Positions 33,962 to 43,140 are shown, numbered from the stretch's first letter. The stretch: 64,000 nt of DNA from Bacillota bacterium (GCA_029974635.1 JARKQY010000009.1:23257-87256), one strand, 5' to 3'. Notes: generated by a model from the letters alone, not told the origin. A program made the numbers and translations.

Positions 33962-36337
33962 TTACTTCACTCTGAATCCCGCCTTAATCAAACTCTCCCG
34001 CAACGAGGTGCTGCCGAAATCCTCCTGCTTTTTCGGCGGTGGAGCGCTGCCGCTGCGCATGGATTTCTTCCCTGCACTGTCCCTGACTGCCGCCGGTCGT
34101 TCGGCAGTACCCCCGGCACCGCCGCTTTCTCCGCCCGCGGGTTCTTTCTTCATGGACAAAGCGATCCGCTTCCGCACCAAATCGACTTCCACTACCCGGA
34201 CTTCCACGATATCCCCTACGGCAACCACCTGGTTGGGGTCTTTCACGAACTTGTCGCTCAGTTCCGAAACATGCACCAGTCCGTCCTGTTTGACGCCGAT
34301 ATCCACGAAAGCGCCGAAGTCCACCACGTTCCGGACCGTTCCGGTGAGCATCATGCCGGGCTTTAAATCCTCCATGGAGAGGACATCGTTACGGAAAATG
34401 GGCTTGGGCAGATCTTCGCGGGGATCCCGTCCCGGTTTGGCCAAGGCGTCAATAATATCCTTTAACGTAGGTTTACCTACGTTAAGCTTGTCGGCCGTCT
34501 TATCGATATTGACGTCCTTTAGCTTAAGCTTGATTAATTCCAGGGTATCTTTGTTTAAAATGTCTTGGGGCTCGAAGCCAAGTTCCTGCAAGAGCTGCCG
34601 GGCCACCTCATAAGACTCGGGATGAACTGAGGTGGCATCCAAAGGATCTTCGCCGTCGGCAATCTTTAAGAATCCGGCCGCTTGAACAAAGGCTTGGTCT
34701 CCCAGGCGCTTGACCAGTTTCAACTGTGCCCGGCTCTTGAATTTACCGTTCTCTTCCCGGAAAGCCACCACATTTTTAGCCACCGTCGGTTGTAAGCCGG
34801 CGACATACTGCAGTAATGCAGATGAGGCCGTGTTCAAATCCACACCGACGTAGTTAACGCAGGACTCAACCACACCGCCCAATGCTTCGCCGAGGCGCTT
34901 TTGATCGACATCATGCTGATACAGTCCGACTCCGATGGACTTGGGATCAATCTTGACCAGTTCGGCCAATGGGTCCTGAATCCGGCGGGCGATGGAAACC
35001 GCGCCCCGCATGGAGACATCGAGCTCCGGAAACTCCTCCTTGGCCAGTTTGGATGCGGAATAGACCGAAGCTCCGGCCTCACTGACAATACAATAGTTAG
35101 TTTGAGTCCCGTCCAGGAGCTTAATGAGCTCCGCCACCATGACTTCCGTCTCCCGGGAGGCGGTGCCGTTGCCAATGGAGATTAATTGTACCTGGTGTTT
35201 TTGAATCAGCTTCCCGGTAATGGCCAATGCTTCATCGTATTTATTCACCGGCGGGTGCGGATAGATGGTTACCGTATCCAGCAGTTTACCGGTCTCATCC
35301 ACCACCGCCACTTTGGAACCGGTCCGGAAACCGGGGTCGATTCCCATGACCCGGTAGCCTTTCACCGGCGCCTGAAGAATTAAGTTCCGCAAGTTAATCC
35401 CGAAGACCCGGATGGCATGCTCTTCGGCAGTCTCAGTGGCCGCGGCCCGAAGCTCCCGTTCCAGGGAAGGAAAGAGCAGCCGCTTGTATCCGTCAGCAAT
35501 AGCTGCGGTCAACTCATTGGTGAAAATTGACTTGGGGTTGGTGACAATCAATGAATTCAACTTGGCGATGGAGGTCTCGTCGTCCACCGTCAAATTCACT
35601 TTCAAGGCATCTTCTTTCTCACCGCGGTTCAAAGCCAATATCCGGTGCGGCGGAATCTTCTTAAAGGGTTCGCTGTATTCCGCGTACATCCGGAATTCGT
35701 CCAACTCCTCAGCCTCAGCCTGTTTCTCGGACTTAGCTTTCTTCTTGTCGGCCGCTTTGGCTTCCGAAGCCAATACGGCGGTATCCCAGAAAAACTCCCG
35801 CAATACCTGCCGGTAACCGGGATCGTCGGCCACCTTCTCGGCGATGATGTCCATGGCCCCCGCCAAAGCATCTTTCTCAGTCTCGACTCCCAGATCGGGG
35901 TTGATGAAGGGACTTACCACTTCAGTCACCGAACCGGTTACCGTCTCCTGGCTCCAGATGATATCCGCCAGAGGCTCCAAGCCCCGCTCTTTGGCGATCA
36001 TGGCCCGGGTGCGTTTCTTTTGCTTGTAGGGCCGGTATAGGTCTTCCACCTCCTGAAGCTTCACGGCCGCCTGAATAGCAGCGGCCAGCTCGGGAGTGAG
36101 CTTACCCTGTTCCTCGATAGACTTTAGAACTTCCAGCTTGCGGGCCTCCAAGTTTCGCAGGTAGTTCAGGCGTTCTTCGATATCCCGCAGCTGTTCCTCG
36201 TCCAGTTCCCCGGTGGCTTCCTTACGGTAACGGGCGATGAAGGGAATGGTATTGCCGTCATCCAGCAGCTGAACCGTGTTGGCTACCTGATGACCTCTAA
36301 GCTTTAATTCTTCCGCAATTTGTTTAATTAGATCCAT
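33962..36337 (-). CDS. tex: Tex-type RNA-binding transcription accessory protein
   Basis: 791-residue cytosolic protein homologous to Tex/YqgF-SPT6-like factors. In order: N-terminal helical region (IPFIARYRKEATGELDEEQL), YqgF-like domain (GYRVMGIDPGFRTGSKVAVV), helix-hairpin-helix (SCVNYVGVDLNTASSALL), and a C-terminal S1 domain (PGMMLTGTVRNVVDFGAFVD). The last 60 residues are low-complexity Gly/Ala/Ser and Lys. It binds nucleic acid and is thought to influence transcription and RNA processing. It has its own transcription unit after a terminator at 36412-36444. Confidence 0.95.
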   Translation of the reverse strand: MDLIKQIAEELKLRGHQVANTVQLLDDGNTIPFIARYRKEATGELDEEQLRDIEERLNYLRNLEARKLEVLKSIEEQGKLTPELAAAIQAAVKLQEVEDLYRPYKQKKRTRAMIAKERGLEPLADIIWSQETVTGSVTEVVSPFINPDLGVETEKDALAGAMDIIAEKVADDPGYRQVLREFFWDTAVLASEAKAADKKKAKSEKQAEAEELDEFRMYAEYSEPFKKIPPHRILALNRGEKEDALKVNLTVDDETSIAKLNSLIVTNPKSIFTNELTAAIADGYKRLLFPSLERELRAAATETAEEHAIRVFGINLRNLILQAPVKGYRVMGIDPGFRTGSKVAVVDETGKLLDTVTIYPHPPVNKYDEALAITGKLIQKHQVQLISIGNGTASRETEVMVAELIKLLDGTQTNYCIVSEAGASVYSASKLAKEEFPELDVSMRGAVSIARRIQDPLAELVKIDPKSIGVGLYQHDVDQKRLGEALGGVVESCVNYVGVDLNTASSALLQYVAGLQPTVAKNVVAFREENGKFKSRAQLKLVKRLGDQAFVQAAGFLKIADGEDPLDATSVHPESYEVARQLLQELGFEPQDILNKDTLELIKLKLKDVNIDKTADKLNVGKPTLKDIIDALAKPGRDPREDLPKPIFRNDVLSMEDLKPGMMLTGTVRNVVDFGAFVDIGVKQDGLVHVSELSDKFVKDPNQVVAVGDIVEVRVVEVDLVRKRIALSMKKEPAGGESGGAGGTAERPAAVRDSAGKKSMRSGSAPPPKKQEDFGSTSLRESLIKAGFRVK

Positions 36338-36411
36338 AGTTTTGTTTCATACTCCTTTTTACCAAGAAAAATCCTCCACAAATTATACCAGGGGGAAAAT
36401 GATTAGGCAAG

Positions 36412-36444
36412 AGTAAAAATAAAAAGACCGGTTTTCCGGCCTTT
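36412..36444 (-). terminator. Intrinsic terminator of the HTH-divIC unit
   Basis: Read on the minus strand: AAAGGCCGG, AAAA loop, CCGGTCTTT, then TTATTTTTAC. One pair is mismatched. It lies 17 bp beyond the DivIC-like stop and separates that unit from tex. Confidence 0.85.
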
Positions 36445-36460
36445 CGTAAATTTTCGTTTG

Positions 36461-36904
36461 TTAATCCCCGATCTCCACATTTTTTCTGGTTTTGGCCTTG
36501 ATCTCCATACCGCCGGGGGAATCCACCACTACCATCTTGGACTCGTTGGACTTGATGAGGCCGATTTGATGGCCCCGCTCCTCAATATACGCGGGAGTTT
36601 TCATATAGTCGCGGGCCTTGGTCATTTCGGTGATCCGCTGTTTCATCACGGCGTATTGGCCTTTTAACTCACCGACCTCCTGGGTCTTTACCACATAATT
36701 ATAAACTCCCTCAATCAGAGGAATAATTAATAACCGCGCCCCCAAAAATATGACGAATCCCCAGACCAGGAAGGGCACTATGGAACGCGGCTTGAACTGC
36801 CATCTACGTTTCAGTTCAATTTGCAGTTCCGGCCGGCGGACCGGGACCCGGTTGCTTTCATAAACCGGCGTAGCATATTTTCTGGCGCTTGTACTTTGAA
36901 TCAC
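36461..36904 (-). CDS. Septum formation initiator (DivIC/FtsB-like)
   Basis: 147-residue bitopic membrane protein. A basic cytosolic N-terminus (about 45 residues) is followed by one transmembrane helix (about 45-65) and an extracytoplasmic coiled coil (about 75-100: VGELKGQYAVMKQRITEM). YIEERGHQIGLIKSNESKMVVV is the conserved DivIC tail. It likely joins the FtsL/DivIB divisome complex. It overlaps the small HTH gene by four bases, so the two are co-transcribed. Confidence 0.82.
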   Translation of the reverse strand: MIQSTSARKYATPVYESNRVPVRRPELQIELKRRWQFKPRSIVPFLVWGFVIFLGARLLIIPLIEGVYNYVVKTQEVGELKGQYAVMKQRITEMTKARDYMKTPAYIEERGHQIGLIKSNESKMVVVDSPGGMEIKAKTRKNVEIGD

Positions 36905-37137
36905 TCGTTATCACCTTCATTCTCATCGGCTCCGGAGATCCCCAAAGCCGTTCCGGGCAGAACAATCACGACTTCATAGCCTTTGGCCTTGGCGCGGTTA
37001 TACAAAGTCGCCACCGAACTCTGGCTAAGCTTCAACTTTTTGGCGATGGACTCCGAACTCTCGCCTGTTTCCTTAAGGACCACCACCTGGCGTTCCCGGA
37101 AACTCAAGTTTTCAACGCCGCGAATCTCAATTTTCAT
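36901..37137 (-). CDS. Small HTH protein (LuxR/sigma region 4-like)
   Basis: 78 residues. The core LSFRERQVVVLKETGESSES and IAKKLKLSQSSVATLYNRAK form a helix-turn-helix like those of LuxR-type regulators or sigma-70 region 4. There is no receiver domain. The C-terminal tail is acidic (DENEGDNE). It is joined to the DivIC-like gene by an ATGA overlap, and a perfect inverted repeat (37166-37194) lies 29 bp upstream of its start, suggesting self-regulation. It is a rare companion for a divisome gene. Confidence 0.7.
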   Translation of the reverse strand: MKIEIRGVENLSFRERQVVVLKETGESSESIAKKLKLSQSSVATLYNRAKAKGYEVVIVLPGTALGISGADENEGDNE

Positions 37138-37165
37138 TATACCACCATCATGACAAAATTTCTAC

Positions 37166-37194
37166 AATATTTGTACATTATTATTACAAATATT
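37166..37194 (-). promoter_or_regulatory. Palindromic candidate operator of the HTH-divIC unit
   Basis: AATATTTGT (37166-37174) and ACAAATATT (37186-37194) are exact complements separated by 11 bp, so half-sites are about two helical turns apart. It lies 29-57 bp upstream of the HTH start, in promoter position. The rest of 37138-37433 contains the terminator at 37325-37350 and AT-rich sequence. Confidence 0.5.
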
Positions 37195-37324
37195 CGACAA
37201 AAAATCCGTTTTTCCTGTGGGGGTAATGGGAACAAAAACAACTATTGGACAATGACAACAAAATGCATGTATTGAGATTTCGGACAACAAAATAAATCAC
37301 AGGCTCTCCTATCCCTCATTAATT

Positions 37325-37350
37325 AAACAAAAAACCAAGATTGCTCTTGG
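37325..37350 (-). terminator. Intrinsic terminator downstream of the hsdM remnant
   Basis: On the minus strand CCAAGA, GCAA loop, TCTTGG, then TTTTTTGTTT. It would stop transcripts coming from the WD40 gene and hsdM remnant. Confidence 0.75.
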
Positions 37351-37433
37351 CCTAGGATTTTAATGATCTTTTATCTATTTATCTATATTGAATTAGTATG
37401 TCTAAATCTATTCTTACCGCCTTTTTTCCTAAC

Positions 37434-37858
37434 TCAATAATCCTTTTCCTTATTGGATAACGGAATAACAGGTAACCCCAGTTCTCTAGGAAACTCATTG
37501 TGTCTCTTGGTCGCCTCCACAATTTTTTCGAGTTAGATTAAATCCGTATTTACACCGAGCAGGTCAATTTCCGCCTCTGGTTCGTTAATACTGATATAAC
37601 GTGTAATATACAAGTTATAGTTTTTTTCTATTTCCTCCATGCTCACACATCGGGAATATCGGTCTTCCTCCTTGCGGAATTGATAGGTAGAGACAATCTT
37701 ATCGATGTGTTCGAACAATAATTGGTTTTGCGTAGCAAGCCGATCACTGTATCCATATTACCATCTGTTAAGAGCTTACGACGAATACGTTCCTCGACCC
37801 CACCTCTAAACAAAACTCCAAATTTTTCCGAGGGAAATTCCTTAATCCCAATATCCAC
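37434..37858 (-). pseudogene. hsdM: hsdM pseudogene (type I restriction-modification methyltransferase remnant)
   Basis: Three pieces of HsdM C-terminal sequence survive. The first (about 37858-37740) has FGVLFRGGVEERIRRKLL and DTVIGL. The second, after a frame change and loss of about 40-50 codons, has LFEHIDKIVSTYQFRKEEDRYS and YNLYITRYISINEPEAEIDLLG. The third follows an in-frame stop and reads KIVEATKRHNEFPRELGLP, the usual HsdM tail. The N-terminal two-thirds, including the NPPF-type catalytic motif, is absent. No hsdS or hsdR is present. The remnant abuts the stop of the WD40 gene. Confidence 0.8.
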
Positions 37859-37859
37859 C

Positions 37860-39191
37860 TTACTTTTGAACTTCTTCCTCAGACAAGATACCCTCCAAAT
37901 CCCAAAACTTAATTGTCCCGTTACCCAATCCGGACATAAATTGTTTCCCATCCGGCAGCGCAATAATATCGCAAGCTCCTCCCGAACGGGTATAGAACAT
38001 TTTTAATAGGGTTCCGGTTTCCAGATCCCAAACCCGGATGGTGTTATCCCAAGAGCCGGAGATAATTCTCTTCCCGTCTGGAGTTATCGCGACCGCAATA
38101 ACAGTCTGATAATGGCCGGCTAAAGTTAATAATGTCTGGCCTGTTGCCAGGTCCCATACTTTTACAGTATTATCAAAGGAAACGGAGGCCAATTTTTTCC
38201 CATCAGGCGACAAGGTGATTTTAAAAATACTGTAAGCATGACCGCTCAATGTATTAAGCAGACTCCCATCCTCCAAATCCCATATTTTAATTGTATTATC
38301 ATTGCCGGCTGAAATTAGTATATTGCCGTCATTTGTGATTAATAGATACCGGACGATACCGCGGTGGCCCTCCAATAAACGAAGGGGCTTTCCAGTATTA
38401 ATTTCTCGAATTTTAATGACGCCATTATATGCGCCAGAAACGAATTGTCGACCGTTCGCGATAAATACCAGAGAATCAGTTGCATTTGCATCTTTAAAGG
38501 TATTCAGTTGCTTATATGTATTCAGATCCCAGACAATAATTTTACGATCCTCACCGGCGGAAACTAGTAGTTTCCCATCAGGCGAAACTGCCAGAGAATT
38601 GATTCTTTTGGAGTGCCCTTTCAACGTACCGAGCATATTCCCGCTTTCCATTTCCCAAATCTTAATTGTTTTATCATAAGATCCGGAAACCACACTTTTT
38701 AAATCCGGAGTCAATTTTACCGTCCAAACCGTATCTTTGTGCCCGCTGAATGTGCGGATAGGTTTAGTAATGGGCTTATTACTAGGATCGGGTTGAGCAT
38801 GCCAGACATTTAAAGTACCATTAAATGATACATTTCCGGTGGCGAAATCTGATAAAACAAATGACCCTTCAATTTTTAAAGTACCATTATTATGATCTTG
38901 TTGATATCGAATCCAACCGTTTCGAATCGGAATCTCGGCCGTGATTGTCCTATTAAATGTGTTCCCATACTTGTCCGTAAAATTTATAATCAATGACCCG
39001 CCATCTGGGAAAGGACTATTGATTCCAGTAATTTTGGTACCATCTTCTGAAATATTGAACATAATGTTGTTACCAACCCAGAGTCCAACGATGGGAATGT
39101 TATTTACAATAACCATACATAATCCGGTTGAAGCAGTAAAAATGACTAGAGAACAAAAAAGGATTCGTAAAACAAATTTTTTAATTGCCAA
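37860..39191 (-). CDS. Secreted seven-bladed WD40-repeat protein
   Basis: 443 residues: signal peptide (ILFCSLVIFTASTGLCMV), a beta-rich N-terminal domain (about 25-140) of unknown type and seven WD40 repeats (about 145-435). Repeats show GH...D...IKIWD spacing, for example SGSYDKTIKIWEMESG, SAGNDNTIKIWDLEDG and SGSWDNTIRVWDLETG. A full propeller is expected, giving a protein-binding platform outside the cytoplasmic membrane. Exported WD40 proteins are uncommon in Bacillota. Sequence is more AT-rich than surrounding housekeeping genes. It ends next to an hsdM remnant, which suggests a recombination site. Confidence 0.88.
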   Translation of the reverse strand: MAIKKFVLRILFCSLVIFTASTGLCMVIVNNIPIVGLWVGNNIMFNISEDGTKITGINSPFPDGGSLIINFTDKYGNTFNRTITAEIPIRNGWIRYQQDHNNGTLKIEGSFVLSDFATGNVSFNGTLNVWHAQPDPSNKPITKPIRTFSGHKDTVWTVKLTPDLKSVVSGSYDKTIKIWEMESGNMLGTLKGHSKRINSLAVSPDGKLLVSAGEDRKIIVWDLNTYKQLNTFKDANATDSLVFIANGRQFVSGAYNGVIKIREINTGKPLRLLEGHRGIVRYLLITNDGNILISAGNDNTIKIWDLEDGSLLNTLSGHAYSIFKITLSPDGKKLASVSFDNTVKVWDLATGQTLLTLAGHYQTVIAVAITPDGKRIISGSWDNTIRVWDLETGTLLKMFYTRSGGACDIIALPDGKQFMSGLGNGTIKFWDLEGILSEEEVQK

Positions 39192-39285
39192 AAGGAATCT
39201 CCCCCAATATTTAACTCTTCTCCGTTAATTAATAACTCCACCATAGAGACTTGAAAATATTAAAATTTGGTTATAAATAATCGTC

Positions 39286-39323
39286 ATAAAAAGAAACCTG
39301 GAGGGCGTTAGCCGCTCCAGGTT
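39286..39323 (-). terminator. Intrinsic terminator of the GH5 gene
   Basis: On the minus strand AACCTGGAG, 11-nt loop, CTCCAGGTT then TCTTTTTATG. It lies 8 bp past the GH5 stop. Confidence 0.88.
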
Positions 39324-39330
39324 GTGAAAT

Positions 39331-40524
39331 TCACGGAGTTGGCAACAGCGCATCCACTAGCCCGGTTCGCCATTCTTTTGCGTCTTTATCATAAATTCCG
39401 AATCCCGAGCAGAGTTCCCAGTATGCCCAACCGATATTCCGGGCTTCGGCTTGCTCTCTGACATATTGGTTCCATCGAATCCGCGACGCTTCATCGGTTG
39501 GAGTTCCGGCATTACCGCTAAAAGCTCCGAACTCTCCCAGCCATAACGGGATATTGCCGTGGTTTTTACTCCAATTTACCGCAACATCCAGTTCGTCGCG
39601 GATCGCTTTAAAGCCCGCTATATTGGTTTCGTTGGTAGTGGATTGAATATTGTACTGATTAAACCAATACTTCGGCCACTCGCCAGCGTTGGAAGCCGGA
39701 TATACCTGTTTATCCGCCGGTGGTGGACCCGGCCAGACAACTCCGGTTGTCGCATAGTCGGGACCTGACCAACTTGCTCCCTGATGGGTAAAGAACAATG
39801 GAGAATAAAAATGAAACGTGACAATGGCATTGGTTTCTTCCGCGGGGATGACCAAACCATTAAGTCCATGGGCTCCGCCCCAATCGGCGCCGGAGATAAT
39901 CACCGTGTGATGGTTGTCGATACGGCGGATTTCCCAAAGAGTGTCCCGTAAAATACCGTTCCATTTTTGGATGGTAAGATTATTGTGGGGTTCATTTAAT
40001 AGCTCAAAGTATAATTTATCCGATTTGTCTTTATAACGGGTGACAATCTGCTTCCAAATGGCGATGAAGCGTTCTTTATGAGCGTCCGGGTTCTCAAAAA
40101 TCTCCTCATAATGATGGACATTGATGATAACGTTCAGATTTCTTGATAGGCCCCACTCAACCACCTTATCGACTTTGGCAAAAAACGGCCCCTCGATGGT
40201 ATATGGAGCGGTTTTCGCGGTGTAATCGGACCACCGGATGGGTACCCGGACCGATTGAAAACCTTTGGTTTTAACAATTTCAAAAAATTCTTCGCAAATT
40301 TCAATACTCCAACCACCCCTTTCAGATTCCAGCATGTTTCCCATGTTGATTCCTTTACCTAAAGCCGCAGCCTGAGTATTAGGGTTCAGTTGTCCGTCCG
40401 AGGCCGTAATGGCGCTGGAACGATCCGGGGACGTAGGAGGGGTTCCCGTATTAGAGTTGTTACAACCAATGGTGATAATCATTAAGCCGATGAAAAGAAT
40501 CCCGAGAAACAATTTCTTTGCCAT
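39331..40524 (-). CDS. GH5-family endoglucanase-like lipoprotein
   Basis: 397-residue exported glycosidase. The signal sequence (LFLGILFIGLMIITIGC) ends in a lipobox, with Cys as the lipidated residue, then a Ser/Thr/Pro linker. The GH5 barrel contains LGKGINMGNMLES, VRVPIRWSDY and INVHHYEE; the acid/base Glu is in YFELLNEPHN and the nucleophile Glu in IPLWLGEFGAF. Beta-1,4-glucan or mannan hydrolysis at the cell surface is expected. ATG at 40524 follows AGAGG; a GTG three codons earlier is less likely. It is monocistronic, and the 40525-40825 gap shows only AT-rich sequence with an imperfect dyad. Confidence 0.9.
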   Translation of the reverse strand: MAKKLFLGILFIGLMIITIGCNNSNTGTPPTSPDRSSAITASDGQLNPNTQAAALGKGINMGNMLESERGGWSIEICEEFFEIVKTKGFQSVRVPIRWSDYTAKTAPYTIEGPFFAKVDKVVEWGLSRNLNVIINVHHYEEIFENPDAHKERFIAIWKQIVTRYKDKSDKLYFELLNEPHNNLTIQKWNGILRDTLWEIRRIDNHHTVIISGADWGGAHGLNGLVIPAEETNAIVTFHFYSPLFFTHQGASWSGPDYATTGVVWPGPPPADKQVYPASNAGEWPKYWFNQYNIQSTTNETNIAGFKAIRDELDVAVNWSKNHGNIPLWLGEFGAFSGNAGTPTDEASRIRWNQYVREQAEARNIGWAYWELCSGFGIYDKDAKEWRTGLVDALLPTP

Positions 40525-40825
40525 ATGTACCACCTCTTTACTAAAATTGGAATGTGCCTCTCTTTGATCTATTCTCCGGTTTACTTAAAAATCCTATGTG
40601 CCTGTCCATTTAAAAACACAGGTGCATTGGCAAGATTATAAACACATTGCTAAAAAATATGACTAAAATCTGCTCCGTTTAACTTGGTTGCACTTTTTCA
40701 TTCGTTTTGTTGTTTTTTAGTTATTTTGGGAAAAATGTAAGCCCTCATTTTAGCCCCACGGATGAGACCAACGATGCGTCTTTTCAGGGATCAAAAATGA
40801 ATTCTAAACAACATCAATAAACAAT

Positions 40826-41572
40826 CTATTTCATCGCAGCCGATATGCTATTACCAGCAGCCGCATCTATCCTTTCCGGGCAACGATGTTCCCTAAACAG
40901 CGTTTCGCCTTTGATCAGCCAGGATATTCCGAATGCAAACAGCGCGAGGGTCTCCCCAATTAATACGACCTTGTAGTCACTCATTTGGCTTTCCGAGAAT
41001 ATAAGAGAGCATACTAATATCCCCAGTAATGAAACGCTCATGACAATCCCGCAGACAATATAAATTACATTTCGCTTTTTCTTCTCTGGAGAAATCGTCC
41101 GCCTGCCGCTGTTATTCCTGGTAAAAAGAAACAACGAGTTCAGCGCCAGCAAGATGAAAAATGCCGCCGCACAAATAAAATGGAGTAAATCCGAGAAAGC
41201 CGCCTCCAGATTAAATATTCCAATCCCCGTCGTACTGTCAAGGGTTCCCTGGCAGGGAAAAATTGCAATACCCAGGCCAAAAAAACCCGATATGGAGGAT
41301 ACAACCAAATCCAAAACTTTTTCACCTTTATAGGTCAGTAAAAATAAACCGATCAGGAATAATAATCCCACTAAGAAATCTCTCATATTCGAGTAATAAT
41401 ACATACTGATCGAAGGGAGGACTTGAGTATCGGCAAACAACAAGCCGCCGCCAACATTGATGGATGGTAAAGCAATGCCAAGAATTCCGATAAGCCGCCG
41501 TAATGCTCTGTAGGAAAGAACGATGCTTTTATTTCTTTTCCCGAAGGTATTAGCGATATTTTCGAGTATCAT
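40826..41572 (-). CDS. Polytopic membrane protein, unknown function
   Basis: 248 residues with six or seven hydrophobic segments. Conserved-looking features are SMYYYSNMRDFLVGLLFLIG, a YKGEKVLD loop, GLGIAIFPC and DLLHFICAAAFFILLALNS. This pattern (YYYSxMRDxFVG, YKG, FPC, HF) occurs in a broad family of uncharacterised membrane proteins, some called DUF998-like. No ribosome site is strong at the first ATG. It stands alone between GH5 and an unknown gene, so there is no context for function. Confidence 0.7.
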   Translation of the reverse strand: MILENIANTFGKRNKSIVLSYRALRRLIGILGIALPSINVGGGLLFADTQVLPSISMYYYSNMRDFLVGLLFLIGLFLLTYKGEKVLDLVVSSISGFFGLGIAIFPCQGTLDSTTGIGIFNLEAAFSDLLHFICAAAFFILLALNSLFLFTRNNSGRRTISPEKKKRNVIYIVCGIVMSVSLLGILVCSLIFSESQMSDYKVVLIGETLALFAFGISWLIKGETLFREHRCPERIDAAAGNSISAAMK

Positions 41573-41930
41573 CTTTTGCCTCCCAACCCGGAGCAGTTAA
41601 CGGAGTAGGATTATTATTAAGCTTCACCCAAGTTAATATTGTAATCTTTTACGGACTATTAATCCTATCCCGGCGAAGCCGGAATCAAAAAAGAGCTTTT
41701 AATTAGACGGGATTTACAGGATGATATTAAGCGCCGCGTAAACTCAAATTTATCTTATTACAATAATTTGCTTTTACCACTTAATCATTTTTAATTCTTT
41801 GGCCGCGGTGAATAATGGAGGTACGGAAGTACTGATATAGAAGTACAAGGGTATGATATCAATATGGAAATTGCAATGAACAGTTAACAGGACGTTGGAA
41901 TATTCATATTAATATTGAAGGGGGATGAAG
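41573..41930. other. Intergenic region with a degraded copy of the dispersed repeat
   Basis: Contains TAATCCTATCCCGG and, 38 bp on, AATTAGACGGGATTTACAGGAT (about 41701-41721), a fragment of the repeat family at 6166, 53215, 59795 and 63814. The remaining sequence is AT-rich with short GAAGTAC words (41824-41850) and no gene that I can support. Confidence 0.5.
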
Positions 41931-42305
41931 ATGATGCCCTACGAATGGAAGGAAAACTTGGCATGCCTTGCGACTTACAAGATGCTGGCGGGCGCTGCCA
42001 ATCTGGACCAATTTGCAGAAAGTGAATACCCGTTTGCTACAGCTAAGAATATTACCATGTACAATCTTCGTTTTTACCCGAAAACAACCAACAATCCGGA
42101 TATTATCGAGGTTTTATCCTATGAAATCGCCAGGAAATTCTTCAAACTGCTCCATGAACAATACGCCATTAAACTGGAAGACCAGATCAGCTCCCAACAA
42201 GTCATTACCGATATAGCTAATATCTTTGCCAATCCGGGAAAAATGATTGTTGATCTGGCAGAAACCGTTGATGGTTTAATAAAATTTGAAGATGAGGAAG
42301 CGTAG
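41931..42305 (+). CDS. Hypothetical protein
   Basis: 124-residue soluble protein, mixed alpha/beta, acidic C-terminus (LIKFEDEEA). No signal peptide or known motif. The second ATG (41931) is placed six bases after AGGGGG; an ATG at 41925 overlaps that site. It ends 10 bp before the start of a probable outer-membrane protein gene, so the two may be co-transcribed. I do not recognise a family. Confidence 0.6.
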   Translation: MMPYEWKENLACLATYKMLAGAANLDQFAESEYPFATAKNITMYNLRFYPKTTNNPDIIEVLSYEIARKFFKLLHEQYAIKLEDQISSQQVITDIANIFANPGKMIVDLAETVDGLIKFEDEEA

Positions 42306-42315
42306 GGGTCCAAAT

Positions 42316-43140
42316 ATGAAAAAAATAATCATTGGCATTCTTATTTTCATATCAGCTTTTTTCTTTTTCATAATAAATTGTCCACTGATTTACGCAATGG
42401 AACAAAATTCCAGTTTTGAATTAAAACCGGTAATTATAAGTTCATCTGATAATACGGTGACATTAGGCTTGGAATATAATATCAAAGGATCTATTGCTTC
42501 CCGATCCCTTGCGGCGGAAAGTGACCAGCTTGATCCGGATGTGGTTATTCAAAGTATTATCATCGATTATAGTCTTTCAGGCACCTGGACGAATAATGAC
42601 AAAAATCCCAAGAATTTTACCGAAGCAAAGATCACCGGGGATTATTTTCGCTCATCATCCGCTGTAACTTCCAAGCTTGGTTTATTTTATAAATACGAAA
42701 GCAATCAAACTTTTACCAATTCCCACAGCATATACGGACTAAATGCCGTAATCGGAAAGCTGGGATTACTAACAAAAAATGATCTATTTGGCGCTCAAAT
42801 TTACCTGGGTGAAGTAAACCCCGGTAACGATACCCAAAGAAAAGCCGTATTGGGTCCGGACCTTCAAACTTATTACCGCTGGGAAGCCGAATTTTTATAT
42901 ATATATAACCTCGGAATTGATAGTCTAATCATAAAGAATATTGAATTTAATTACCGGTATTTCCAAGAGAACAATCCTCCGTCGGCTATTGCAAGTGCGG
43001 GATTGGATCGATATCAACTGGCCACCATCCGTCTCGGGCTTGATAAAGACTTTTTCATCGCCTATTGCGCTGGGGAACTGCCGTTTAACAAAAAGGGAGA
43101 GCAGATCTATCAAATCGGGTACAGTTATAAGTTGAAATAG
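42316..43140 (+). CDS. Exported beta-rich protein, probable outer-membrane barrel
   Basis: 274 residues. A signal peptide (KKIIIGILIFISAFFFFIINCPLIYA) is followed by alternating hydrophobic/polar strands with many aromatic residues, for example KLGLFYKYESNQTF, QTYYRWEAEFLYIY and FNYRYFQENN. The chain ends IGYSYKLK, like the closing strand of small outer-membrane barrels, though the final residue is Lys rather than Phe. AGGGGT precedes the ATG at 42316. Together with lpxB it argues for a diderm envelope. Function is unknown. Confidence 0.6.
   Translation: MKKIIIGILIFISAFFFFIINCPLIYAMEQNSSFELKPVIISSSDNTVTLGLEYNIKGSIASRSLAAESDQLDPDVVIQSIIIDYSLSGTWTNNDKNPKNFTEAKITGDYFRSSSAVTSKLGLFYKYESNQTFTNSHSIYGLNAVIGKLGLLTKNDLFGAQIYLGEVNPGNDTQRKAVLGPDLQTYYRWEAEFLYIYNLGIDSLIIKNIEFNYRYFQENNPPSAIASAGLDRYQLATIRLGLDKDFFIAYCAGELPFNKKGEQIYQIGYSYKLK

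Noticed and set aside
40560..40640. Dyad ATGTGCCTGT / ACAGGTGCAT upstream of the GH5 gene
   Set aside because: Two central mismatches and no matching second site; too weak to call an operator.
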